A stretch of DNA of 64,000 nucleotides from Terana coerulea (Eukaryota; Basidiomycota; Agaricomycetes; Polyporales; Phanerochaetaceae): NCBI GenBank assembly GCA_024811115.1, contig JAKOGH010000293.1:1-64000 (forward strand), in the 5' to 3' direction. This document shows, piece after piece, positions 32,875-43,584 of the stretch. Position 1 is the stretch's first letter, and the number at the start of each line of letters is the position of its first letter. The notes beneath the pieces were generated by a model that was not told where the DNA came from, did no database searches, and saw nothing but the letters and a program-made list of their open reading frames with translations. The position numbers and the translations under genes are program-made.

Positions 32875-34499
32875 GGCGCGATCCGTGCTTTTTTTTGCAG
32901 AACACATACAGAACTTTTGATACTATGGCTCACACACTTTGCATGGATAACGTCACCGGCCTTGTTAGGTTATCATCACGCACGTCTTTATAGAATCAAG
33001 GTAATTAGTGTATTCCTACTGTAGCATCTTAGTTTTGGAATCACAGGCCCATTGGATGGTATTGTGCATGCGAATGGTGACAGACGAGCGCAATAGATGT
33101 TGACTAGTGACTGACGTCCTGCTGTAGAGCGAGGCTGCTGATTGGCTAGTGATGGCGCATCAATGCCTACGCTTGCCGCGGAGTCCAGACGCGACTCGAG
33201 CGCAGGATCTTCAGCACACAGCGCCGCCACAATGCTTGCGCTTGGACACTTCAGCTGGGTTTTAAATACTCTCATATCCTTGCAGTAGGGCATGTATAGG
33301 AGATACAATACTCAAACTCCTAGGTACGGAGAGCCGGGACGCAGTCATCACTCAACCACGCGCATGGCCTGGGCTTTCTCGCAAGGTTCGAGGTACAACT
33401 GTTCATCTTCGACATGTCCTCGTCAGCAGCTGGCTATTCTGAAATACGGTGCGCCTTCCCCTCCAACGTTGGCCCCGCACCATCGCTGACACCTCTGCGT
33501 CAGAGATGGTACGCTTTACCGGCTAAACTTCGCTCCAAGTAACGGTATGTACAGGTTCATGAGTGCTAAATTCATTGCCGACCCGGATTCGTAGGTGCTT
33601 AGAGCCATCGGCGGGTATTCAGCAGTCGTGCCAACTGTGCTGGGCCCTCTTGACCGCATTTGATTACGACCAGTGCGTACTTCTTCGGGCACGCGGTCTG
33701 AGGAAATAGTACGAGTGAGTGTCTTGAAGGCATGGCGTGCTTTTCGAGCACAGGACTGATCTGCCTCTGGCCAGTTCTCCGGTCATAGGAAAGAATCCCG
33801 TCCTCTGAATGTCATCAAGGAGGAGTCACTGAGATGGAGACAGGGCTCGCCAGGCTATTGATGACCATCAACACCCATGGTGGGCTTCCAGGCATAATTT
33901 TTGCTACGGAACGGCCTCAACACTTGGCACTGTGTGGAGGATATTCTATGACTGGCCGTCCACCACGGAGGAAGACAAGCTTCTATCTTTCGTGATACTT
34001 TGTATCACTTCTCATGCATACATGCCTGTAGCCTTACAGTCCGCATACAATCGCAGCGACCCTTAGTAGGACATCTTGCAGTTACGTGAGCAGGATCCCT
34101 GACGTACTAAGTCTTTCTGTACAGGGCAACGCCGCGTAATCTCGGAAGCTTCAGTGCTACCACTGCCTTGAACGCACATCAACCGATGCACCACAAAAAC
34201 AATCGACATTTTTCGACAAGTCGACTTCCTCAAACGTAATCTTCGTTATCATGTCATGAAGTGAACAGGTGGCCGCTTCATCTGAGAGCTCAATTGAAGC
34301 TTAACGTCGCGGAAGCACTCCGGTTGACCGCGAAGTAGCGCGAAGTACGCCGACCCGCGAGGAAACAGTTCTTCTGTTCGGGACGAACGCCAGCTTTGGA
34401 GAATGCTGGGGAGTTAAATATCTAGCATCACAACTTCGTCGCCGAGGGCTTTCTTCTCAACCGCCATTCCCTACACCTCTCCCTCGCCTTAGACAAACC
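32875..34499. other. Intergenic, SLATT gene to secreted protein gene
   Basis: 1.6 kb without a supported gene. The final 150 bp hold a leader with a GTTAAATATC element and a pyrimidine-rich tract (34.45-34.49 kb) in front of the next ATG. No repeat recognised. Confidence 0.4.
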
Positions 34500-35305
34500 A
34501 TGAAGCTATCTATGTTTTCTTCCCTGGTCGTCCTCGCTAGAATGCTCCAAGCTGATGCGCAAGGCTCCCGCGGCAAATTTCCCGCCAGTGAGTCTACTCA
34601 TACCCCGCGTTGTCAAGCACTGATCAACAGTATTGTCCATCACAGTTTGCGAGGGATCACCAACGCTGCTCAATTCCACGATGATCCACGGCAAAGCTCT
34701 CACCACCCAAGAGTGCAAAATCAACACCACCGCGTCGTCTGGGCTGGTGCCAGCGGACGCCCGCCCGCGCGCATCGCCGTCTCTGACGAGGCGAAACTAC
34801 GATATATGCTACTCATCGTGCACCACGTACTGCAGCTCTGGAAGCGGCGGCCCTAATCCCTACGGTGAGCACTCCCTCTCTTCCCTCATTACCCTTCGCG
34901 CCTGCGTGACTGACGTCAGTGCCCTGCAAGATTGTGCTACGCTGGCACAAGGTATAGCCAGCCAGAACAACGGCGGCACGTTCATCATCAAGCAGGGCAC
35001 GGCATTGGGTTGGATATACGCTAGCTGCGAAGTGTACATGTCCAATCTGCTGCCCCAGGGACAGGATCTCGTGTATTGCTATGATGACGGCGACTGTGAG
35101 CATTTCCGTGTACTCCTGTGCGGGCTTGTGTAGGACTGAAGGTTATCTTTTGTCTGTTGTAGGGGCCGGCGTCGTTCAGGAAGTCGCGTTCAACTGCCAG
35201 GGCACAATGGGTGACAACGGAGGGAGCTGCTACTTCTACGAAAACGGGTACGGGCCGGTTTGTGCGTATTCAAGCAAAATCATATCACCGAATGTTGTGT
35301 CCTGA
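34500..35305 (+). CDS. Small secreted cysteine-containing protein
   Basis: Start MKLSMFSSLVVLARMLQADA at 34500 looks like a signal peptide. Four exons join in frame: ...GKFPA / ICEGSPTLLNSTMIHGKALT; NYDICYSSCTTYCSSGSGG ... NPY / DCATLAQGIASQNNGGTFI; CEVYMSNLLPQGQDLVYCYDDGD / WAGVVQEVAFNCQGTMGDNG, then SCYFYENGYG. Eight or more Cys residues, including C-X3-C-X3-C, suggest disulphides. I know of no function; it fits the broad class of small secreted proteins or effectors. The end is ambiguous: reading through gives ...CAYSSKIISPNVVS with stop 35303-35305. Using the good donor GTGCGT at about 35270 and acceptor GAGTAG gives ...GPVSYIQVQTA with stop at 35342-35344. The retrotransposon begins 150-190 bp downstream. 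Confidence 0.65.
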
Positions 35306-35485
35306 CAATTTTGAGTAGCATATATCCAGGTCCAGACAGCCTAACCTGGCTTTGGTCTTGCAAGAAATGATAGCCTGATAGCCATTAGTAGATATGGACT
35401 ATGGAAGTGCTTGTCTATTACTTACGCGGTGGTACTAGGGTCTCACAATAGCTGTTAAGACCAAAGGTCGTTGCGCAATGAGCTG

Positions 35486-35490
35486 GGCGC
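35486..35490 (+). repeat. Left target-site duplication GGCGC
   Basis: GGCGC directly before the 5' LTR; the same five bases follow the 3' LTR at 42512-42516. Confidence 0.85.
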
Positions 35491-35806
35491 TGTCATGAAC
35501 TTCTGGGCGTCTCTAGGGTATTCTTTTCATTTCCATTGTCTTCTACCCCTATCTATTGTTCTTTCATCGATACTCGTGGTTTCCATATGTTTCTCTATTG
35601 TTCTGGACCGCTCTAGTACATACACGAGGATACCGGGTGGTACTGTACAGTTTAGGACTACACATGTATAAGTAGCTACAATCTGCAACAGAAAGCCAGT
35701 CTCGAGCTGGTCTGTTCCCCAGCTAGTTACTCGGAGACTGCACCACTATTTCCGTCCCCAGTTGAGAGCGTCGCACCTGGTACAGTTGTACTAGTTGTTG
35801 TTGACA
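35491..35806 (+). repeat. 5' LTR (316 bp)
   Basis: Starts TGTCATGAACTTC, ends GTTGTTGACA. It contains TATAAGTA at 35667-35674; about 31 bp downstream lies AGTCTCGAGCT (35698-35708), the likely transcription start and R boundary. Compared with the 3' LTR I see roughly three substitutions and three indels of 1-2 bp, most in the first half. Confidence 0.93.
35667..35674 (+). promoter_or_regulatory. TATA box of the retrotransposon promoter
   Basis: TATAAGTA inside the 5' LTR, placed 31 bp before the 11-nt segment that matches the primer-binding site. This places the transcript's 5' end at or near 35698. Confidence 0.65.
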
Positions 35807-35808
35807 TA

Positions 35809-35819
35809 AGCTCGAGACT
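35809..35819 (+). promoter_or_regulatory. Primer-binding site, self-priming type
   Basis: AGCTCGAGACT, two bases after the LTR end, is the exact reverse complement of AGTCTCGAGCT at 35698-35708. I see no complement to initiator tRNA-Met (TGGTATCAGAGC-like) here. An 11-nt primer copied from the transcript's own 5' end is the mechanism known for Tf1 and its sushi-group relatives. Confidence 0.75.
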
Positions 35820-37040
35820 ATCCTACCCCTGCGACGATCTCTCGTTGCTCCACCCGCTCTACCCAGAACACCTACCCGTTGCCCGGTCCGTCCTGTATAG
35901 GAGGATCGTGTAGATTAAGTTTAGACCCTAGTACACCGGACCGTAATCACCCGCGAAGGGAACGGCCCGTGAACCTCGGTATTGACCATCCCCTGTGTCG
36001 TTACCCCGTGCACACGCGACTAGTTACCCAATTAGTACCCCGCTGATCCAACTCAACGGTTCCGAGCTTCATCTCGGAGAGCTGTACCTTAGACACCCTA
36101 ACCCGGTGCTCTTTGATCGGCTGGGAACCTTTGGCGCACCCTTGGGTGTGGGAAGCTAGTAAAGGCGGTAATCGGGAAGGCGAGACAGGCGCTCTTTGGG
36201 CTCGTGCCCCTTAGAGTCAAGCTGCAACCGAGAAGTCGGTAGACCGCAGCGGGATCAAACAGCAGAACACTGGTAACTCGTAGCCATATCAGTAGTAGTA
36301 CGTGCTGTAAAAATCCCTCTAAGACAACGTCTACCCTCGTACTCTTCATTTCGGTTGAAGAGTATTGCAGGTTGCCTAGAATAGGCTTCACTCGTGTATG
36401 GCTGGAGGCGACTCTTGCCCTTGTATAGGACGACCCCATCATCTTTCCACGACTCGCGGGAGATCGATCTACCAGAAGCACGACGACAAGTGGTACTCGT
36501 GCCGCAACCCAAAGTGTGTTCACGGGACACTAATCCAAGTGTCAAGTGTAGTGTTTGCGCAGTAAGCTTAGAAGACAAGCGCAAATACTCCTCATACTAC
36601 GTGCAAACTGACGACACCAGTATCAACCCACCCACTCCCGCCGATCATCCCTCAGCCGTTACCGGTTGACTTCCATTCCCCACGCGCTCCATCCCCTATC
36701 ATCCCCGAATCCGAAGGCTAGAAGTCGTCGCCCAGTAAAGAAAACGAGGACCACGACGACGGAGACGCCCTAGTACCCGACCACACCGAAGCGCGTTGAA
36801 TTTTCGAGTATAGCCGACGCAATGGCCACTGCTACTCTAACGCATCGGGCCTGGAGACGGATTACGAGATCCCTGTTCATGCGTCAACTCGAATCACAAC
36901 AGTTTACTGCTTGGAAATAAACTCATCTATTTCCACTTCCTGGGAGGTACCACTGTAACCAAGGAATGCGCCGAGCAGCCTTGCTCACACGCTAGCGGAA
37001 AACAACCTGCCAACGTTGTGGAATTCGTGGCCCAGGAGCT
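35820..37040 (+). pseudogene. Retrotransposon leader with a possible zinc-binding ORF
   Basis: 1.2 kb lies between the primer site and the recognisable gag. On the plus strand around 36.47-36.63 kb one frame reads HDDKWYSCRNPKCVHGT and the adjacent frame continues NPSVKCSVCAVSLEDKRKY. Together this is a CX4C...CX2C pattern broken by a one-base shift, suggesting an upstream small zinc-binding product or gag N-terminus. Function unknown. Confidence 0.35.
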
Positions 37041-38118
37041 CGAGATGAGATGAGTGGTGGCAAGCGACCGGAGAGCCCGCCGGCCGGAGGACCCTCCTTT
37101 GGAGGTAACGGCGGAGGGCGGAGGCGGCGGCCCCGGAGGGCGGAGGTCGAGGACATCGAGATCGCGGCGACGATGATGACGATAACGAACGCGATCGCGA
37201 TGGTCTGGCAAACAAGCCGGACACCTTCGACGGAAGCCGAAAAGATTGGGAAGCCTGGTGGAAGCAAATCAGGCTGAACATCTTCGCGAACCACCATAAG
37301 AAGCTCCGATCAGATCGAGCAAAAATCACATTCGTCCTGTCCTACATGCAGGGCGGATCGGCCGGAGAGTGGGCCGAGGCCTATCTCGAAAGCACTGATT
37401 TCGCACGAGCGGATTGGGGTGTTTTCAAGAACGCCTGGTCAAGCAATTCTCGCATGACCGGCATTCAGACGCCTTGCAGAAGCTGAAGGAGCTGAAGCAG
37501 GGAAGCATGAAGCGTTCGAGAGTTCAGAACGCGCTTGAGATGTACGCCCTCCCGGCGCGAGGGTATGGCGCACTTCAGGAGCAACTCGACGCGCAGTCAG
37601 TGATTCTCATTGACTACCTCGACGAAGCTCTCCAGAAGCGAGTCCTCGACGCGGTCTGGAGTCGGGAAGAGCGTCCACAGCGGTACTTCGGCCTACATGC
37701 GCATCGCCGAGAACGTGGACGAGAATCAGAGGAGGCACTACCAACGCCAGAAGAACCTCGGAGGCAGTCAGTCCCATAAGCCGGCTCCCAAGCCGCAAAC
37801 CCCAGTCAGGCGCCGGCAGCGTCTTCACAGACCCAAGCGCCTCGACAAGATCGTCGAGATGGAACCGGCATAACCTACGGAGGGGCCGGTCAACCAATGA
37901 ACCTGGACAGAGCCCGAAAGGAAGGGCTTTGTTTCAATTGCCATCAGAAAGGACATTTGTCGCGCGACTGCCCCTGCCGAAGCAACCTCGCCAGTGCGCG
38001 GCGTCTCGACCTTCCTGATGAGAAGGACGATAAGCCCAAGCCGTCGTCGGCTCAAGCTGATTCGTTCCCTGACGGAATGGAGAACGCATCCATCGCGTGG
38101 TCGAATCCTCGTTCATGA
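37041..38118 (+). pseudogene. gag of the Ty3/gypsy element, frame broken
   Basis: Gly/Arg-rich start, then NKPDTFDGSRKDWEAWWKQI, YMQGGSAGEWAEAYLEST, LDAQSVILIDYLDEALQKRV and MRIAENVDENQRRHYQRQKN: the capsid region of Ty3-type gag. The nucleocapsid zinc knuckle CFNCHQKGHLSRDC (C-X2-C-X4-H-X4-C) is at about 37930-37971. Several one-base shifts separate these blocks. Confidence 0.85.
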
Positions 38119-38496
38119 AACTTCTCAAGGGTTTTCAGGCGGCTCAAGCGAAAGCACAGACGTGAAGAGCCTAGAATCATTTCTCAAATACTGTTGTACC
38201 ATAGTGTTAGACGAATCATCGCAATGTTATTCTGAAGGGGCGTCTGCTGAGCAGCGTGGCGGTTCAACACCGTGCTTAATTCCGTTCATTCGCAGAAAAC
38301 ACGTCTGCACCGATAGTAGAGAAAGAACCTGTGCCAAAACCCAAATGGGTAAGAGAAGTTCCGTGGACTCCGGCGTGGATCCATCAGTGGACCACGTCAC
38401 GATGCCGAAGCAGCTGTTAAAATTCTGGAAGGATGGGTGCATGCAAAGCGTCGGGTAGATGCCACGCTAGCAAGCGCCCAAAATATTGCTTCTATG

Positions 38497-41400
38497 TCAT
38501 GACGAAGCAACTATATACCTTTCAGAATTAAAAAGCCGCCCGAGATATATCCGAGGCCGAAAAGGCAATCAGATTGATGTCCCAATGATCGTCACTACAT
38601 TGGACACCTCTGAATCCTTTTCGGTAAAAGCTCTGCTAGACTCCGGATGCACTGGATCTTCCAATTGATCAGACATTTGTACAGGAGCATGGCATTGCAA
38701 CAACCAAATTGCCTGTTCCAATCCCAGTGTACAACGCCGACGGCAGTCATAATGTCGGCGGTCCGATCGCGGAATGTGTCGATCTCAGAGTCAAGATTCA
38801 GGATCACGTGGAGCGAATGTCATTCGCCGTCACCAACCTTGGGAATACGTCCATTTTCCTCGGTTATGAGTGGTTGGAATTACACAATCCATCAATCAAC
38901 TGGAAAGATCGTACACTCCAGGTTCGATAGATGTCCAGCCACTTGCGATTACGTACAACGCCTAATTGGCATTGAGGATGACGAGCACGAAATCCCGAAT
39001 GATCCGGAGGCTCATCTTGAGGAGGGGAACAAATCTTCGTTTTGACTGGCAGCGCTACATCGCAGCGAGGCGGCGCTCACATCCGCGCTAAAACCAACGT
39101 GGCTATGGATCTGGCAATCGAAGAAAATGCAAAGAAAGCAAAGAAACCTTTCGAGGAACTAGTTCCTGAGTACTATCGCGAGTACAAGGACGTCTTTGCT
39201 AAAGAAAACTTCGATTCACTACCAGAACGACGCCCGTGGGACCACGCGATTGAGCTAACGCCAGGCGCTACGCCAGTGGGAGGAAAGTCGTACCCTCACA
39301 CGCTAGATGAACAGAAAGCGCTAGACGACTTCTTAGAAGAGAACCTTCGATCCGGACGTATCAGCCCTTCTAAGTCACCCTGGGCAGCTCCGTTCTTCTT
39401 GTCAAGAAGAAAGATGGCTCGCTTCGACCTGTACAGGACTACCGCAAGCTTAACGATTTAACCATCAAAATCGTTACCCACTTCCTTTGATCCAGGAACT
39501 GGTAGACAAGCTGAAAGGGTCCAAGTACTTCACGAAGTTAGGCGTCAGATGGGGCTACAACAACATTCCCGGATCAAGGAAGGCGATGAAGAAAGCGGCG
39601 TTCATCGCAAACCGCGGACTCTTGAACCCCTAGTCATGTTCTTCGGTCTCACCAATTCGCCAGCTACGTTCCAGACAATGATGAACGACATCTTCCGAGA
39701 TCTGATCCAGGAAGGACACGTGATGGTCTACATCGACGACATCATGATCTATACCAAGGATCTGGAAGAACATCGCCGCATTGTGCAGCGAGTTCTGGGC
39801 GTAATGCGAGAACACCGGCTGTACCTCAAGGCAGAGAAGTGCGAATTCGAGCGGCTTGAAATCGAATACCTCGGCATGATCATCTCCGAAGGACAAGTCC
39901 AGATGGATCCAGGTCAAAGTAGAAGGCGTCAAGAAATGGCCGAAGCCCGCGTGCAAGCGGGACATTCAGGCGTTCTCGGCTTACCAACTTCTACCGGCCG
40001 ATTCATCAAAGACTTGGCAAGATAGCGAAGCCGCTCACCTCTCACCGGCAATGCCACATTCGTATGGAACCCCGAGCAAGCCGAAGCCTTGAAGAACTCA
40101 AGAACGCATCTGTTCCGCTGAGTCCTAGCAATGCCCGCGGACGAGGACAAGTTCCGAATTGAATGTGACGCCCGGACTTCGCCTACGGTGCAACCTCGAG
40201 CAACACCAGGATGGCAAATGGAAGCCTGTCGCATTCCTCTCCAAAGCGTTCACAGCCACCGAAGCGCAACTACGAGATCTACGATAAGGAACTCATGTCT
40301 ATCATGTCGGCACTTGACGAATGGCGCCCAGTACCTAATGGGGCGCTCGGCAGGACTTGAGATCTGGACAGATCACAAGAACCTGGAGTACTTCCGGAAG
40401 CCGCAGAAGCTGAACCGACGGCAAGCGCGATGGTGTGCCGAACTTGCCGAGTATCGCTTCCTACTTCAAGCACAAGCCGGGAGGACCAGTGGAAAGGCAG
40501 ATGGACTCTCGCGACGGGCTGGATATGAGAATGGAAAGGGCGATAACGAAGACATTGTAGTATTAAAACCGGAACACTTTCGCGAACTATCTCTACGTAG
40601 TATAGATCGGCATATGCTTGACGGACCAGCTACGGAGTGGCTACGTAGATATTAAAAAGCACAAAGCTAATAAGGACAAAGTAGTTACGATAGCGCTAGC
40701 AAAGAAGGAAAACGGACTGGAAGGGAAGATGAAGAGGATTGGTTACTTGGAAAGATCGGATCTACGTCCGTACACGGGAAACCGGCGAACAGATCATCAA
40801 GCATCACCACGACTCGTACCTCATCGGACATCGGGCCAACACAAAACCCACGAGCTGATCACGCGCAACTACTGGTGGCCACGCATCGCGGAGACATTAG
40901 GAAATACGTCGAGGGATGTGTCGACTGTAGAAGACCAAGAGTTCATACGGATCCAAACTCGGCCCTTCACGAACGAGATCGCCTCCCGACCTGGGAGATC
41001 ATCTCTGTCGACAAAATTGGTCCACTCCCTCCGTCGCTGGGATTGATGCTATCATTGTAATTGTCTGTATGTTCTCCAAAACGGATAATCTGCATCCCTC
41101 CACCATCGAGCTCAACGCGCGAGGATGGAGCAAAATCCTGCGTGGCCATGTTGTCGCCCATCCCGGCATTCGCGGAAGATCGTTAGCGATCAAGGCAGCA
41201 GAGTTCAAGCAGTACATATCTGAACTCTATAAGTCTCTGGGAATCGAAGCCAACGCATCCGCGGCCTATCATCGCAGACCGACGGTCGAGACAGACGGAT
41301 TAACGCTGAAGTCGAACAGTACCTTCGACTTTTCATCAACTACCGACAATCCGATTGGGCTGAATGGCTACCCTCGCATCATTCTACGTCACAACAGCAA

Positions 41401-42187
41401 GGTCAGCAGCTCCACCGAACAAACTCCATTCTTACGTCGGCAAAGGCTATCACCCTAACTCAGGAAGCGAACCTCTAGGAGTAAGAAGGAAACCGTGAGA
41501 GACTTTGTGGATCGGATGAAATCAGTACGAGAGGAAGCGCAGGCAGCCATCGGACTAGCACAGGAGAGCGATGAAGCGCTTGTGACCGACGGAAAGGGAA
41601 GACCGTGAATACAAGCCGGGAGACCTGGTATGGCTTGAAGGGACCAACATCACAACCGATCGGCCGATGAAGAAGCTTGACAACAAGCGCTACGGCCCGT
41701 TTAAAGTTAAACAAAAACACGGCGCCTCGCTATGAGCTTGAACTTCCCAAAGCGTGGAGAAGAATCTATCCCGCGGTCGATGAGATGTGGCTCTCACCGT
41801 TCGAGAGTCCTCCTTGAATCCCAGGCACGTGAACCCGAGATACCCGATCTGATTGATGGACAAGAAGAACATGAGGTCGAAGAAATCCTGGGCGCTAAGC
41901 TGGACAAGGGAATTCTCAAATACAAGGTTCTATGGAAGCACGAAACCGGCCCGCGCGAAGTACACATGGGAACCGCGATCCAACCTACCCACTGCCAAGA
42001 TCTTATCGATGCCTTCTACAAGCGTGTACCAGAGCGCCCCCCGTCCGTTGACTATTCGAATTCCTCCCATCGCGTTCGCTGCGTTAATCAATTCATCGGA
42101 CATATCGGTTCCAGACTCTACAATTGGGAAATAGGTCGTACAGATAGAGACGCCGAGTTCTATAGATCGCGCGGACGTGATCCTTAG
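38497..42187 (+). pseudogene. pol of the Ty3/gypsy element with chromodomain, frame broken
   Basis: Order: retropepsin with LLDSGCTGSS (DSG at 38639-38647); reverse transcriptase PYYREY-like linker, SPSKSPWAAPFF, FFGLTNSPATFQTMMND and VYIDDIMIYT (YIDD at 39729-39740); RNase H with LEIWTDHKNLEYFRKPQKLN; integrase with NYWWPRIAE, GCVDCRR and WEIISVDKIGPLP; and a C-terminal chromodomain EEHEVEEILGAKLDKG, KYKVLWKHETGPRE at about 41.86-41.99 kb, ending near 42187. Protease-RT-RNaseH-IN order and the chromodomain place it with chromoviruses. Frames change many times, so no full polyprotein can be made from this copy. Confidence 0.9.
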
Positions 42188-42197
42188 AGAGGGGTTA

Positions 42198-42511
42198 TGT
42201 CGCTGAACTTCTAGGCGTCTCTAGGGTATTCTTTTCATTTCCATTGTCTTCTACCCCTATCTATTGTTCTTTCATCGATACCGTGGTTTCCATATGTTTC
42301 TCTATTGTTCTGGACCGCTCTAGTACATGCGAGGATACCGGGTGGTACTGTACAGTTTAGGACTACACATGTATAAGTAGCTACAATCTGCAACAGAAAG
42401 CCAGTCTCGAGCTGGTCTGTTCCCCAGCTAGTTACTCGGAGACTGCACCACTATTTCCGTCCCCAGTTGAGAGCGTCGCACCTGGTACAGTTGTACTAGT
42501 TGTTGTTGACA
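42198..42511 (+). repeat. 3' LTR (314 bp)
   Basis: Starts TGTCGCTGAACTTC and ends GTTGTTGACA. It is preceded by the purine-rich AGAGAGGGG (42186-42194), the likely polypurine tract. It repeats the 5' LTR almost base for base. Confidence 0.93.
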
Positions 42512-42516
42512 GGCGC
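42512..42516 (+). repeat. Right target-site duplication GGCGC
   Basis: Matches 35486-35490 exactly, which marks an undisturbed insertion. Confidence 0.85.
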
Positions 42517-43584
42517 TCAATGCGACTCTGAGGGCTATTACGGAGGTTTCCCTCTAGCACGCAGAGACTGACCAGAGAGATCGATGTTAATAAACAAAGA
42601 GATCGCAGTTAAGGCTATGAGGCCTTGACTGGTCGATCTTTATACTACTGTACAAGATGGTGGCGTGGGAGAGCATACTACGTATCTGTACTAGTGTTGA
42701 GACTAGTAGATGAGTCTGGGCAGGGCGTAGGGTACGCTACGCTGGCTGAGTCATAGGGCATAGGGCGAGGTGAGTCGTGAGTCGCGAACCGAGCCAATAT
42801 TGCTAATCGTTCGAATAAAAAAGAATAATTCTGTCCGTAACAATAGCACTAGATGCTTGATGCTATTTCATGAAATGTTTCCCGCAAGTTACCTTTATTT
42901 GGGTGTGGTCCGAAGTCTGTGCCTAGTGACGTGCTCCGGCGGGCTGCCCTCTGGCACGAGCAGCCGCCGGCGTGCCTTCAAGGCAGGCACCATTGCTGTG
43001 GGAAGTACGCCTGCGCGAGTTTTAGTTACTTCCTTTTGTAGGCTTATTCTCATCGCTAGTATGAACAGATTCTTGGGATATTTACTAACGATAATTGCTT
43101 GGCTTGTTACTGCTAGTCGTCGTATCACTGCTGCTCAGGAATGTCCTCGGGATATCTCTATCTAGTTCTCACCTATCGAATTACCATTGTATGTCCTACT
43201 GGCAGAAAGCCGCGGAAAGAATTGCAACATCACTGCTCCCAATGTTCATTAAAAATTTGTCTTTACTGAGCTGCTGTCCGTTGAAACATCGATCCTCGAC
43301 TCAACAATTGCTTGCATACTGCTGTCGAGGCTCCCGGCCTCCGGGCTTCTGCCGATGGCTTTTCCCACGGCTCTTGACCCCCAACATTCCCAATTAGGAC
43401 CGAGGGCGGGTATCTTGTTGAAGCGCCCATATTATCGGCTTTGACGCTGAAGTTTGCTAGCAGCTTCGTCTTGACTTTATCCATCCAAGCTGCTCGGACC
43501 CATCGGCTCCCCATTTTACCCAGTCGTCCTCGGTAGTCGTAACTTTCGCTGCTATTGTCCTTTAGTTATTCCATTGCTCTAGAG
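42517..43584. other. Intergenic between retrotransposon and MTAP
   Basis: No supported gene. The ORF at about 42.8-43.2 kb is rich in rare residues for coding here and has no recognisable domain. 42.53-42.78 kb has short internal echoes (GACTGGTCGATC near GACTGACCAGAGAGATCGA; repeated TAGGGC/TACGCT) that could be a remnant of another element. Confidence 0.35.

Larger units (their letters stand above)
35491..42511 (+). mobile_element. Full-length Ty3/gypsy chromovirus (LTR retrotransposon), Tf1/sushi-like priming
   Basis: A 7,021-bp element with near-identical direct terminal repeats beginning TGTC and ending TGACA, flanked by GGCGC on both sides. It contains gag with a CCHC zinc knuckle, retropepsin DSG, reverse transcriptase YIDD, RNase H, integrase and a C-terminal chromodomain, in the Ty3 order. 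The primer site is complementary to the predicted 5' end of its own transcript. Many frame breaks in gag-pol mean it is not coding-competent as written, although the LTRs differ at only a few positions, which implies recent insertion. Confidence 0.95.

Noticed and set aside
36098..36523. 141-residue minus-strand ORF inside the retrotransposon leader
   Set aside because: No recognisable content; it lies opposite the plus-strand Cys-containing frame and no minus-strand promoter is evident.
42895..43128. Hairpin of CCGGCGGGCTGCC-type words
   Set aside because: The pairing is imperfect and could be chance in a GC-rich island; not enough for a structural RNA call.
42512..43165. A second retrotransposon LTR or small gene right of the chromovirus
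   Set aside because: Some short internal echoes, but no partner copy, no TG...CA ends I could pair and no domain in the ORF at 42.8-43.2 kb.
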